A DNA stretch of 64,000 nt from CAVSJJ01 sp963728395 (GCA_963728395.1 CAVSJJ010000001.1:124001-188000); one strand, 5' to 3'. Counted from the stretch's first letter, positions 15,813 to 24,222 are shown. The notes: generated by a model not told the origin, from the letters alone. A program made the numbers and translations.

Positions 15813-16946
15813 TCAGCGCGCCTTGAAGGCGTCGCGGAGCTTGTTGAAGAGCGACCCCTCACCGCCGGGGCTCGCGACCCGTCCCTCCGGCTTCTCCTCG
15901 CCGCGCAGCCGGCTCAGCTCACGCAGCAGCTCCTGCTGGCGCCCGTCCAGCCGGGTCGGGGTCTGGACGAGGATGTGGGTGACGATGTCACCGCGGCCCG
16001 AGCCGCGCAGGTGCGTCACGCCGAGGCCGCGCAGCGTCGTGCGGTCGCCGGACTGGGTGCCGGCCCGGATGTCGATCTCCTGCGGCCCGTCGAAGCTCTC
16101 GAGGCTGATCGTCGCGCCGAGCGCGGCCGCGGTCATCGGCACCTCGACCGTGGCATGGAGGTCGTCGCCGCGGCGCTGGAACGTCGGGTGCTTGGTCACC
16201 GCCACCTCGACGTAGAGGTCACCGGCCGGGCCACCGCCGTGGCCGACCTCGCCCTCGCCCGTCAGCTGGATCCGGGTGCCGGTGTCGACCCCGGCCGGGA
16301 CCTTGATCGTCAGGGTGCGCCGGGTGCGGACCCGGCCGTCGCCGGAGCACTCGAAGCACGGGTAGGGGATGACGGTGCCGTAGCCGTGGCAGGTCATGCA
16401 GGGCCGGCTCGTCATGACCTGGCCGAGGAAGCTGCGCTGGACCTGCCGGATCTCGCCCGCGCCCCCGCACACGTCGCAGGTGCGCGGCCCGGTCCCCGGC
16501 TGGGTGCCGTCGCCGCCGCAGGTCCCGCAGGTGACGGCCGTGTCGACGGTGAGCTCCTTCTGGGCTCCGAACACGGCGTCGACGAGGTCGATGTCGAGCC
16601 GGATGAGGGCGTCCTGACCGCGGCTGCGTCGCGAGCGGGGTCCGTGCGCCGTGGCCGCCCCGGCACCGGCGCCGAAGAAGGCGTCCATGATGTCGCTGAA
16701 GGAGAAGCCCTGGCCGAAGCTCGCCCCGCCCGCGGCATACGGGTCCGAGCCCATGTCGTAGGCCCGGCGTTTCTCGGCGTCGGACAGCACGTCATAGGCC
16801 TGGGAGACCTTCTTGAACTGCTCCTCGGCCTCCGGCCCCGGGTTGACGTCCGGGTGGAGGCGCCGGGCCGCCCTGCGGTAGGCGCGCTTGATGTCGTCGG
16901 CGCTGGCGCCGCGGTCCACGCCGAGGTCGGCGTAGTAGTCGTTCAC
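15813..16946 (-). CDS. dnaJ: co-chaperone DnaJ (DnaJ2 type)
   Basis: Hsp40 that delivers substrates to DnaK and stimulates its ATPase. The J-domain spans residues 1-70 with HPD at 31-33. A Gly/Phe-rich linker follows (DPYAAGGASFGQGFSFSD). Four zinc motifs are visible: CGTCGGDG, CDVCGGAG, CMTCHGYG and CFECSGDG. The C-terminal substrate domains follow. It is 73 bp downstream of hrcA and should be controlled by the CIRCE element at 18132-18158. Confidence 0.98.
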   Translation of the reverse strand: MNDYYADLGVDRGASADDIKRAYRRAARRLHPDVNPGPEAEEQFKKVSQAYDVLSDAEKRRAYDMGSDPYAAGGASFGQGFSFSDIMDAFFGAGAGAATAHGPRSRRSRGQDALIRLDIDLVDAVFGAQKELTVDTAVTCGTCGGDGTQPGTGPRTCDVCGGAGEIRQVQRSFLGQVMTSRPCMTCHGYGTVIPYPCFECSGDGRVRTRRTLTIKVPAGVDTGTRIQLTGEGEVGHGGGPAGDLYVEVAVTKHPTFQRRGDDLHATVEVPMTAAALGATISLESFDGPQEIDIRAGTQSGDRTTLRGLGVTHLRGSGRGDIVTHILVQTPTRLDGRQQELLRELSRLRGEEKPEGRVASPGGEGSLFNKLRDAFKAR

Positions 16947-17019
16947 GAACGAGTCCTTCGGAGGGGGTCGGGGCTGGGGTCGGTATGCCGCGGCATCGGG
17001 CCGTGGCGTCGGTCCGCGG

Positions 17020-18048
17020 TCATTCGTCGAGCAGCCGCGAGACGTAGGTCGCGACGGTCCGCACGGCCGCCATCGTCGTGGGGTAGTCCATCCGGGTCGG
17101 GCCGACGACGCCGAGCCCGGCCACGCGCTCCTCGCCGGCGCCGTAGCCGCTGGACACCATCGATGTCGCGTGCAGGCCGGCGAAGGGGTTCTCGTGACCG
17201 ATCCGCACCGCGACGTCTCCCTGCTCCTGGGCGACCCCGAGGAGCTTGAGAAGCACGACGTGCTCCTCGAGCGCCTCGAGCACCGGCCCGATCGAGGCGG
17301 GGAAGTCCCCGCCGAACCGGGCGAGGTTGGCCGTGCCGGCGAGGACGACCCGCTCCTCGCGCTCCTCGACGAGGGCGTCGTCGAGGGCCGCGGCGATCTC
17401 GCGGACGAGCCCCCGGTCCTTCGGGTCGAGGGTGTCGGGGAGTGCCTGCAGGCCGGTCGCGGCGGCGCTGAGGGTCAGCCCGGCAGTGACACCACCGACC
17501 TCGCCGCGCAGCCGGGCGACCTGCCGCTCGCCGTCGGCGTCGAGCAGGTCCACGCTCGTCTCGAGGACCCGCTGCTCGACCCGGCCGGTGTTGAGGATGA
17601 GGACGACGAGAAGCCGGTGGGGGGCGATGGGGACGAGCTCGATGTGCCGGACCGTCGAGCGGGTCAGCGAGGGGTACTGGACCACCGCGACCTGGTGGGT
17701 GAGCGACGCGAGGAGCCGCACCGTCCGGTCCACGATGTCGTCGAGGTCCACGGCCTCGTCGAGGAAGTGCGCGATCGCGCGGCGCTCGGCGGGGCTCATC
17801 GGCTTGATCGCGCTCAGCCGGTCGACGAAGAGCCGGTAGCCGGCATCGGTCGGGATCCGGCCCGCGCTCGTGTGCGGGGCCGCGATGAGGCCATCCTCCT
17901 CGAGGGCGGCCATGTCGTTGCGGACCGTGGCGGCCGAGACGCCGAGTTGGTGGCGCTCGAGGAGCGCCTTGGACCCGACCGGCTCGGATGTCTCGACATA
18001 GTCCTGGACGATGGCTCGCAGCACGGCCAGTCGTCGGTCCTGGCTCAT
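17020..18048 (-). CDS. hrcA: heat-inducible transcription repressor HrcA
   Basis: Repressor that binds CIRCE elements and is kept active by GroEL. The 342-aa protein has a winged-helix N-terminus (MSQDRRLAVLRAIVQDYVET, SEPVGSKALLERHQLGVSAATVRNDMAALEEDGLI, HTSAGRIPTDAGYRLFVD) and the inserted dimerisation domain. I chose ATG 18048, behind GGAGGAGGTG; an upstream in-frame ATG at 18138 lies within the operator. It has its own CIRCE operator and so autoregulates. Confidence 0.97.
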   Translation of the reverse strand: MSQDRRLAVLRAIVQDYVETSEPVGSKALLERHQLGVSAATVRNDMAALEEDGLIAAPHTSAGRIPTDAGYRLFVDRLSAIKPMSPAERRAIAHFLDEAVDLDDIVDRTVRLLASLTHQVAVVQYPSLTRSTVRHIELVPIAPHRLLVVLILNTGRVEQRVLETSVDLLDADGERQVARLRGEVGGVTAGLTLSAAATGLQALPDTLDPKDRGLVREIAAALDDALVEEREERVVLAGTANLARFGGDFPASIGPVLEALEEHVVLLKLLGVAQEQGDVAVRIGHENPFAGLHATSMVSSGYGAGEERVAGLGVVGPTRMDYPTTMAAVRTVATYVSRLLDE

Positions 18049-18131
18049 CGGACACCTCCTCCAGACATCGGTGGGCGCCGCACGGGACGCCGTCTCCGGC
18101 TCCGCCCGGGTCGCGGAGCGGCTACGCCAGG

Positions 18132-18158
18132 CTGGCACTCACCGGCCCGGAGTGCCAA
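18132..18158. promoter_or_regulatory. CIRCE operator for hrcA-dnaJ-rsmE
   Basis: CTGGCACTC (18132-18140), nine bases, then GAGTGCCAA (18150-18158). This is the classical 9-N9-9 inverted repeat recognised by HrcA, 83 bp upstream of the hrcA start. Confidence 0.93.
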
Positions 18159-18253
18159 TTCTACGTCGAGTCCCCGCGCCTTCCCCAAGTCCTGTCCCCC
18201 GTCCCGGCGCGGCGGCCGTGATCCGGCGCCTGACACGTCTAGCCTCGGGGGCC

Positions 18254-19138
18254 GTGACCGACCGCTACGGGACGGACGTCCTCTCCGGCGACTGGCGCGC
18301 CCCCCGGGGCGGCCGCGCCACCCCGACCCCCGCCGAGCCCGGCCTCGTCGTCGAGGACGTCGAGACCGGCTGGTGCGGGGCGGTCGTGTCGGTCGAGAAG
18401 GCCGGGGGCATCCGCGTGGTCCACCTCGAGGACCGCCGCGGCCGGACCCGCGCCTTCCCCCTCGGACCGGGGTTCCTCCTCGACGGCGCGCCCGTCGTCC
18501 TCACCCCACCGGCAGCGGCCGCCGGGGCGCGGCTCGACGCCGCCCGGGCCGCGCGATCCCGCACGGCCAGTGGCTCGCGTGCCGTCGGTCCGTCGCGCGC
18601 GGGGGTCGCCCAGGCCTCCCGCATCTTCGTCGAGGGACGGCACGACGCCGAGCTCGTCGAGAAGGTGTGGGGCGATGACCTGCGGGTCGAGGGGGTCGTC
18701 GTCGAGATGCTCGACGGGGTCGACGACCTCGAAGGGGCCGTCCGCGACTTCGCGCCGGGGCCGGGCCGCCGGATGGGGGTCCTCGTCGACCATCTCGTGC
18801 CCGGCTCGAAGGAGAGCGCCGTCGCCGAGCGGGCCGGTCGGCTGCGCCCGTATGCCGGGCACCTCCTCGTCGTCGGCCACCCCTTCGTCGACGTGTGGCA
18901 GTCGGTCCGGCCCGAGCGGCTCGGCATGACGGCCTGGCCGACGATCCCCCGGGGGAGGCCATGGAAGGCCGGGGTCGCGGCATACCTGGGCTGGCCGCAC
19001 GAGAGCCAGGCCGATCTCGCCCTGGCCTGGAAGCGGATCCTCGCCGCGGTCGAGGACTACACCCACCTGGAGCCGGCCCTGCTGGGCCGGGTCGAAGAGC
19101 TCATCGACTTCGTCACGGCCCCGGCGGCCGGCGGCTGA
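18254..19138 (+). CDS. DUF3097 family protein (TOPRIM-like motifs)
   Basis: Conserved actinobacterial protein of unknown function, 294 aa. It starts VTDRYGTDVLSGDWRAPRGG, followed by a beta-rich part. A central segment, RIFVEGRHDAELVEKVWGDD, and a later MGVLVDHLVPGSKES resemble the glutamate and DxD motifs of a TOPRIM nucleotidyl-transfer fold. That resemblance is my inference. The GTG start has TAGCCT (18240-18245) eight bases upstream, suggesting a leaderless mRNA. Location next to hemW and hrcA-dnaJ is conserved in related bacteria. Confidence 0.88.
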   Translation: MTDRYGTDVLSGDWRAPRGGRATPTPAEPGLVVEDVETGWCGAVVSVEKAGGIRVVHLEDRRGRTRAFPLGPGFLLDGAPVVLTPPAAAAGARLDAARAARSRTASGSRAVGPSRAGVAQASRIFVEGRHDAELVEKVWGDDLRVEGVVVEMLDGVDDLEGAVRDFAPGPGRRMGVLVDHLVPGSKESAVAERAGRLRPYAGHLLVVGHPFVDVWQSVRPERLGMTAWPTIPRGRPWKAGVAAYLGWPHESQADLALAWKRILAAVEDYTHLEPALLGRVEELIDFVTAPAAGG

Positions 19139-19152
19139 GGACGCCTCCCCCT

Positions 19153-19175
19153 GTCCGACCCTGCGGGGATCGGAC
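19153..19175 (+). terminator. hairpin after the DUF3097 gene
   Basis: GTCCGACCC pairs with GGGGATCGGAC around a short loop, 15 bp past the stop codon, followed by GAAAGG rather than a T-run. Confidence 0.55.
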
Positions 19176-19268
19176 GAAAGGCTGACCTTCCCTCATTCGG
19201 CGGACACGACCGGGCCGGATGCCGTCTACTGAGGCCAGCCCCGCCCCTCCTGCACGAAGGACGCACCG

Positions 19269-19691
19269 ATGACCGACGACGCAGCCGCCGGCCCCCTCGC
19301 GGCACCGCGCCACGCCCGCCGCGCCGCGCCGGGACCGGAGGTCGAGGAGGCGACCCGGACCGCGGGCATGCTCATCCACGGCTTCCTCGCCGTCATCGCC
19401 GTGCTGAGCGTGGGAACGCTGGGCTTCGTCACGGCGCTGCTCATCTTCCTCCTCGTCAAGGACCGCAGCGACTTCATGCGCTCGCACGCGGCGAACGCCC
19501 TCAACGTCCAGATCATGACCGGCTTCGGCCTCTTCGTCGCCGTCTTCCTGTCGATCCTCGGCATGACGGCGCCGCTCGTCGCCGCCGCGGTGATCCTCGC
19601 GACGTCGGTGACGATCCATACGATGGGGGCGCTGCACGCCCGCCGCGGCGAGGAGTGGTCGCCTCCGCTGACCCCGCGGATGGTCCGGTAG
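19269..19691 (+). CDS. DUF4870 small membrane protein
   Basis: Membrane protein of 140 aa and unknown function. A cytosolic N-terminus of about 35 residues precedes hydrophobic segments at about 33-62, 78-97 and 97-118. The family hallmark between the first two is KDRSDFMRSHAANALNVQI. The ATG at 19269 follows GAAGGACGCACCG. It ends 16 bp from the convergent short-chain dehydrogenase gene. Confidence 0.88.
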   Translation: MTDDAAAGPLAAPRHARRAAPGPEVEEATRTAGMLIHGFLAVIAVLSVGTLGFVTALLIFLLVKDRSDFMRSHAANALNVQIMTGFGLFVAVFLSILGMTAPLVAAAVILATSVTIHTMGALHARRGEEWSPPLTPRMVR

Positions 19692-19707
19692 ACGTACCGA
19701 CCCCTCG

Positions 19708-20475
19708 TCACACCCCGCCGGTCAGCAGCAGGCCCCCGTCGACGACGAGGGTCTGTCCGGTCACCCAGGCCGCGTCGTCGGAGAGCAGGAACGCCACGGC
19801 TCCTGCGACGTCCTCGGGGACGCCGAGACGGCGCAGCGGGTAGGCCGCGGAGACCTCCTCCTCGCGCCCCTCGTACAGCGCGGCCGCGAAGCGCGTCTTG
19901 ACGACGGCCGGAGCCACGGCGTTGACCCGCACCTGCGGGCCGAGCTCGACGGCCAGCTCCTCGGTGAGGTGGATGACCATCGCCTTCGATGCGCCGTACA
20001 GGCCGATGCCCGGAGCCGGGCGCAGGCCGGCCACCGATGCGACGTTGACGATGGCGCCTCCGCGCTCGCTCAACCCCGCCGCACAGGCGCCCTGGGTCCA
20101 GGCGAGCGTCCCGATCGCGTTGACCTCGACGATCTTTCGGGCCGCATCGAGATCGAGGTCGAGGAGCGGTCCATAGGCCGGGTTGATCCCGGCGTTGTTG
20201 ACGAGGAGGTCGACCGGCCCGAACGCCTCGGCGGCCGCGGCGAAGGCGGCCGCCCGGTGCTCGGGGTCGTCGGCGGCCCCGGCGACCGCGACCGCGTGCT
20301 CGGGGCCGCCCAGCTCCGCGACGGCCGCGTCCAGGGCTTCCCGCCGGCGAGCGGTGATGACGACGCGGGCCCCCTCCTCGACGAGGCGGTGGGCGATGCC
20401 GAGGCCGATGCCGCGGCTCGCGCCGGTGACGAGCGCCGTGCGACCGGCGAGACGAGCGAGGGGGGTCGTGGTCAT
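19708..20475 (-). CDS. short-chain dehydrogenase/reductase (FabG-like)
   Basis: NAD(P)-dependent oxidoreductase of 255 aa, cytosolic; substrate unknown. The cofactor motif is GASRGIGLG near residue 17, the structural motif NNAG, and the catalytic residues S in NVASVAG and YGASK. C-terminal GQTLVVDGGLLL is typical of FabG-like enzymes. The ATG at 20475 is behind GGGGAGAGTGAC. It is 31 bp downstream of hemW and probably in one transcript with it. Confidence 0.93.
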   Translation of the reverse strand: MTTTPLARLAGRTALVTGASRGIGLGIAHRLVEEGARVVITARRREALDAAVAELGGPEHAVAVAGAADDPEHRAAAFAAAAEAFGPVDLLVNNAGINPAYGPLLDLDLDAARKIVEVNAIGTLAWTQGACAAGLSERGGAIVNVASVAGLRPAPGIGLYGASKAMVIHLTEELAVELGPQVRVNAVAPAVVKTRFAAALYEGREEEVSAAYPLRRLGVPEDVAGAVAFLLSDDAAWVTGQTLVVDGGLLLTGGV

Positions 20476-20506
20476 GGCGTCACTCTCCCCGGGCGCGGGA
20501 GGGGGG

Positions 20507-21745
20507 TCAACCGGACATTCCGAGCAGCCGCCGCACGACCGCATCGGCGAGGAGCCGACCCCGCAGGGTGAGGACGGCCCGGCCGTCCCGGACCGCGGCG
20601 GCGCCGTCGAGCAGGCCGTCGGCGACGAGCCCGGCGACCGCGGTTCGCCCGGAGTCGTCGAGACGGTCGAGCGAGAGGCCCTCGCGCAGCCGGATGCCGA
20701 GCAAGACGCGTTCGTCGTGCCGCTGCTGCACCGTGAGCGTCTCGCGCCCGATCGCCGGAGAGAGCCCGTCGGCGAGGCGCGTGGCATACGCCCTCGGGTG
20801 CTTGGCGTTCCACCAGCGCACCCCGCCGACGTGGCTGTGCGCCCCCGGTCCGACGCCCCACCAGGCGCCGGCACCCCAGTAGCCCTCGTTGTGCCGGCAG
20901 CGCGCGGCCTCGTCCCGGGCCCAGTTGCTCACCTCGTACCACCCGTAGCCCGCCTCGCCGAGGACGGCGTCGGCGACCTCGTACTTCACCGCCTCGTCGT
21001 CGTCCTGCGGAGCGGCGACCTCGCCGCGGCGGACCCGGGCCGCGAGCCGGGTGCCCTCCTCGACGACGAGCGCGTAGGCAGAGACGTGGTCGGGGTCGAG
21101 GGCGAGCGCGGCCTCGAGGCTGGCCCGCCAGTCGTCGGTGCTCTCGCCCGGCGTCCCGTAGATGAGGTCGACGCTCGTGGCCAGCCCGGCCGCCCGCGCG
21201 CCCTCGACGGCGCGGCGGACGTTCTCGGGCCGGTGGGTCCGGTCCAGGGCCGCGAGCACGTGCGGGACCGCCGACTGCATCCCGAGCGAGACCCGAGTGA
21301 CCCCGCCGGCCGCCAGTGCCGCCAGCGAGGCGGCATCGACCGAGTCCGGGTTGGCCTCGACGGTCACCTCCGCCCCGGCGACGAGGCCGAACCGCTCGCC
21401 GATGCCGTCGATGAGCCGGACGAGGTCGGCCGGGTCGAGCATCGTCGGCGTCCCGCCGCCGATGAAGACCGTGTCGACCCCGCTGGACCGTGGGCCGAGG
21501 ACGCGGGCGGCCAGCTCGAGCTCGGCCAGCGCGGCGTCACGGTAGGCGAGGGTCGCCTCGAGCCCGGCGTCGAGCTCGCCGAGGGTGTAGGTGTTGAAGT
21601 CGCAGTAGCCGCAGCGGACCGCGCAGAACGGGACGTGGAGATAGATGCCGAACGTCCCGCCGGCGGCCCGCTCGAGGGCCTCCACGGGCAGCTCGCCGGA
21701 GGGCGGCGCGAGGTCGGCATCGGGGAGCGCGGGCACGCCCGACAT
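20507..21745 (-). CDS. hemW: radical SAM haem chaperone HemW
   Basis: HemN-like radical SAM protein that carries haem rather than acting as coproporphyrinogen dehydrogenase. The 412-aa protein has YLHVPFCAVRCGYCDFNTYT with the CX3CX2C cluster motif, FIGGGTPTMLDPADL, and SLGMQSAVPHVLAALDRTH. The single N-terminal cluster and the lack of the HemN N-terminal extension support HemW. The 603-bp stretch upstream is gene-free and structured. Confidence 0.95.
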   Translation of the reverse strand: MSGVPALPDADLAPPSGELPVEALERAAGGTFGIYLHVPFCAVRCGYCDFNTYTLGELDAGLEATLAYRDAALAELELAARVLGPRSSGVDTVFIGGGTPTMLDPADLVRLIDGIGERFGLVAGAEVTVEANPDSVDAASLAALAAGGVTRVSLGMQSAVPHVLAALDRTHRPENVRRAVEGARAAGLATSVDLIYGTPGESTDDWRASLEAALALDPDHVSAYALVVEEGTRLAARVRRGEVAAPQDDDEAVKYEVADAVLGEAGYGWYEVSNWARDEAARCRHNEGYWGAGAWWGVGPGAHSHVGGVRWWNAKHPRAYATRLADGLSPAIGRETLTVQQRHDERVLLGIRLREGLSLDRLDDSGRTAVAGLVADGLLDGAAAVRDGRAVLTLRGRLLADAVVRRLLGMSG

Positions 21746-21904
21746 CCTGTCATCCGGACCCCAGCGACCGCCTCGGCGTGATGCCGCACACAGTCTCCGC
21801 CGGATGTCCCCATCTGGGTTGCGGCGAGCGCTCCGGGCGACTACACATACACCTACGCGATCGCCTCGGCGAGAGCGCCGACCAGGGTCTCGACCCGGGT
21901 CGCC

Positions 21905-21939
21905 GAGGGCCTCGGGAACTCATACTTCCCGAGGCCCTC
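21905..21939. repeat. hairpin A, 14-bp perfect stem with CTCATAC loop
   Basis: Arms 21905-21918 and 21926-21939 pair without mismatch around a 7-nt loop. It differs from hairpin B by one compensated base pair (T-A here, C-G there). Confidence 0.9.
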
Positions 21940-22286
21940 ATCCATGCCCAAGCGCATTCTTGCTGCGAGTTCACTTGTGTCCCAACGGAATCGGCGAGTC
22001 GTCGCGACACGCCGAGAGCGCCGAGAATCGGCCGGCAGATTCTCTTCAAACCCCTTGCGGGCGATCCCACGGAGGACTAGACATACCTCCGTAGCCACCG
22101 CAAGGCGGATACGGGACCGGGGTCTCGACCCCGGTCGGATCGGGGGCCTCGGCCTCCGGTCGACGGCCAGGGCCTCGGCTCTGGGCGGGCCAGGGTCTCG
22201 ACCCTGGCCAGGCGCGGACCCTCGGGTCCGGGCCGGGTCGGCGCCTTGGCGTCGACCACCGGTGGAGGCCTCGGCCGCCGCCGGAA

Positions 22287-22321
22287 GAGGGCCCCGGGAA
22301 CTCATACTTCCCGGGGCCCTC
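22287..22321. repeat. hairpin B, 14-bp perfect stem with the same CTCATAC loop
   Basis: Arms 22287-22300 and 22308-22321 pair without mismatch. Loop and length are identical to hairpin A, 382 bp away, with one compensatory pair change. It ends 27 bp before the next start codon. Confidence 0.9.
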
Positions 22322-22348
22322 ACTCATCTCCCCGATACCGTATGCCGC

Positions 22349-23287
22349 GTGCGCGTCCTGTCCGATGCCGACGTCCGCCGCCTCTTGCCGGCGCCGCCCG
22401 CCCTCGTCGACCTCGTCGAGGAGGCTCTCCTCGCGCTGGCCGAGGGTCGGGCCGAGGTCCCCCCGAAGCCGGGAGTGCGCACCGACGCGAACCTGCGGGC
22501 GCACGCCATGCCCGCGGCATACCCCGAGCGGGGGCTGCTCGGCTGCAAGTGGATCGCCGTCGCACCCGACAACGCGCTGCGCGGCCTGGCGACGGCGGCC
22601 GGCGTCATGGTCGTCAACGACGGCGTCACGGGCCACCCGCGCTGCGTCATGGCTGCCGGGGAGCTGACCGCGGCGCGCAGCGCGGCCGTCTCCGGGGCCT
22701 GCGTGCGCTCCCTTGCCCCCGAGGGCGAGGTGGCCGTCATCGGCGCGGGCGTGCAGGCCCGTTCCCACCTGCGCGTCCTCGCGGCCCTGGGCCTGGACCG
22801 GGCGCGAGTGTGGGGGCGCCGGCGCGAGGCGGTCGAGGAGCTCGTGGCGTGGGCCGGCGACCACGCCCCCGGGCTGCGCGTCGACGTGGCCCGATCCCGC
22901 GAGGCGGCCGTCCGGGACGCCGCGGCCGTCGTCACCGTCCTCTCCCTCGGGCTCACCGACACCCGGCTGGTCCCGGGGTGGATCCGCGAGGACGCCCTGC
23001 TGCTCCCGCTGGACTGGGCGAGCAGCATCGGACCCGACCTGGCCGAGTCCGCCGCGGTCCTCGCGAGCGACGACGTCCGCCAGTTCGCGGCCGTCGCCGC
23101 GGAGCGCCGGGCCCTCGGCCGCTACCCCGCGCCGACGACGTGGACCGGGCACCTGTTCCACGCGCGGCGCCCGAGCGGCAGGGTCGTCGTCCAGAACCTC
23201 GGCAGCGGGCTCTGCGACCTCCTCGTGGCCGCCGCCGTCGCCGACGCCGCCGAGGCCCGAGCGACACCCGGCTCCAGCGACGCCTGA
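22349..23287 (+). CDS. ornithine cyclodeaminase / mu-crystallin family protein
   Basis: NAD(P)-dependent enzyme of 312 aa. Members deaminate ornithine to proline or reduce cyclic imines or alanine-type keto acids; which applies here is open. It starts MRVLSDADVRRLLP. The substrate-binding lysine lies in the region GLLGCKWIAVAPDN, and the cofactor motif is VAVIGAGVQARSHLRVLAAL. SLGLTDTRLVPGWIREDALLLPL and a late VQNLGSGLCDLLVA follow. The GTG at 22349 overlaps the 3' side of an octamer (22340-22347) and follows the hairpin array. No biosynthetic cluster surrounds it. Confidence 0.9.
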   Translation: MRVLSDADVRRLLPAPPALVDLVEEALLALAEGRAEVPPKPGVRTDANLRAHAMPAAYPERGLLGCKWIAVAPDNALRGLATAAGVMVVNDGVTGHPRCVMAAGELTAARSAAVSGACVRSLAPEGEVAVIGAGVQARSHLRVLAALGLDRARVWGRRREAVEELVAWAGDHAPGLRVDVARSREAAVRDAAAVVTVLSLGLTDTRLVPGWIREDALLLPLDWASSIGPDLAESAAVLASDDVRQFAAVAAERRALGRYPAPTTWTGHLFHARRPSGRVVVQNLGSGLCDLLVAAAVADAAEARATPGSSDA

Positions 23288-23312
23288 ACCACCGACGGAC
23301 ACCCTGCTGCCG

Positions 23313-23374
23313 GACGGGTATGGTGCAACACCCCCATCCGGCAGCACCCTCTGCTAGCAGAGGTTCGTGCCGGG
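23313..23374. repeat. 62-nt double-palindrome element, copy 2
   Basis: Same length as copy 1 (8907-8968) with about 87 % identity. The second palindrome keeps its CTAG centre and right arm, but the left arm has diverged. The first palindrome gains outer arms TGCTGCCGGA and TCCGGCAGCA that pair in this copy only. It lies between two rightward genes. Confidence 0.8.
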
Positions 23375-23428
23375 GGGGCGGCGAAGGTTCGCGCACGGGG
23401 GCCGCAGCGGGCCACCTAGGATGAGGGC

Positions 23429-24211
23429 GTGACGGTGCAGCGCTGGGTCGAGCTCGAGGGCGTCGTCAACATGCGCGACCTCGGTGGTCTCCCGACCCGC
23501 GACGCAGGCAGGATCCGCCCGGGTCGGCTCATCCGCTCCGACAACCTCCAGGACCTCTCGCCCGCGGCGGTCCGCACCCTCGTCGAGGAGCTCGGCGTCA
23601 CCGACGTCGTCGACCTGCGCAGCGACACCGAGGTGCGCGAGGAGGGACCCGGTCCCCTGCGCAGCCTGGCCGGCGTGACCCACCACCACCACTCGCTGCT
23701 GCGGGAGGCGGGGCGCCGCGCGACTCTCGACGCCGCCCTCGCGATGCCCTGGGCCGGCGAGGACCACCGCGGCCGGCGCGACGTCTCGTACTGGGCCGGG
23801 CACTACCTCGGCTACCTCTCCGCCCGTCCCGACTCGGTCTCGGCGGCCCTGTGGGTCATCGCGACGAGCCGGGGAGCGACCGTCGTGCACTGCGCGGCCG
23901 GCAAGGACCGCACCGGGACCGTCGTCGGCATCGCGCTCGACGTCGCCGGGGTCCCCCGCGAGCAGATCATCGCGGACTACGCCCTCTCCGCTCAGCGGAT
24001 CCAGGCGATCATGGACCGCCTGGCCGACCGACCGCTCTACGGCCCGGCGCTGCGGGACCAGCCGCTCGCCGACCAGACCCCGAAGCCGGAGTCGATGGCG
24101 GCCATCCTCGACGCGCTCGCCGAGCGCTTCGGCGGCTCCGCGGGCTGGCTGCTCGATCAGGGCTGGACCGGCGCCGAGGTCGAGGTCCTTCGTCACGCGC
24201 TGCGCGGCTGA
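23429..24211 (+). CDS. tyrosine/lipid phosphatase (MptpB/LipA-like)
   Basis: Dual protein-tyrosine and phosphoinositide phosphatase family, 260 aa, no signal peptide. The P-loop HCAAGKDRTG (H154, C155, R161) carries the extra lysine of the lipid-phosphatase-like group. The N-terminus VVNMRDLGGLPT is the family hallmark, and VVDLRSDTEVREEGPGPL follows. The GTG has TAGGAT (23417-23422) six bases upstream, so it is probably leaderless. It is convergent with the DUF4442 gene, 11 bp away. Confidence 0.92.
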   Translation: MTVQRWVELEGVVNMRDLGGLPTRDAGRIRPGRLIRSDNLQDLSPAAVRTLVEELGVTDVVDLRSDTEVREEGPGPLRSLAGVTHHHHSLLREAGRRATLDAALAMPWAGEDHRGRRDVSYWAGHYLGYLSARPDSVSAALWVIATSRGATVVHCAAGKDRTGTVVGIALDVAGVPREQIIADYALSAQRIQAIMDRLADRPLYGPALRDQPLADQTPKPESMAAILDALAERFGGSAGWLLDQGWTGAEVEVLRHALRG

Positions 24212-24222
24212 GCCGCTCCCGG

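Larger units (their letters stand above)
21856..22321 (+). ncRNA. candidate structured RNA: array of CTYG-loop hairpins in two modules
   Basis: Nine hairpins share a CTCG or CTTG tetraloop. Module 1 has 21856-21877 and 21881-21900, then the 35-nt hairpin A. Module 2 has 22115-22136, 22142-22157, 22167-22184, 22188-22209, 22215-22230, 22237-22256 and 22259-22284, then hairpin B. Where stems are imperfect (four stems in module 2), the odd pairs are G-T or T-G on the plus strand. These would be stable G-U pairs only in a plus-strand RNA. The spacer at 21940-22114 is visibly less GC-rich. The array lies between hemW (leftward) and the ornithine-cyclodeaminase-like gene (rightward). It may be a long 5' leader, a separate RNA or a cluster of REP-like palindromes. 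Confidence 0.45.

Noticed and set aside
21905..21939. tRNA with CAU anticodon
   Set aside because: Only an anticodon-like loop exists. The stem has 14 pairs, and no acceptor, D or T arm or GTTCRA motif is found around it.
21853..22330. Two short minus-strand peptides sharing GKYEFP as possible modified-peptide precursors
   Set aside because: The shared peptide is the translation of hairpins A and B. The base changes between the copies preserve pairing and not protein, and no maturation enzyme is near.
22115..22348. Known riboswitch upstream of the ornithine-cyclodeaminase-like gene
   Set aside because: The serial short hairpins do not resemble the multi-helix junctions of known amino-acid, SAM, cobalamin or guanidine riboswitches.
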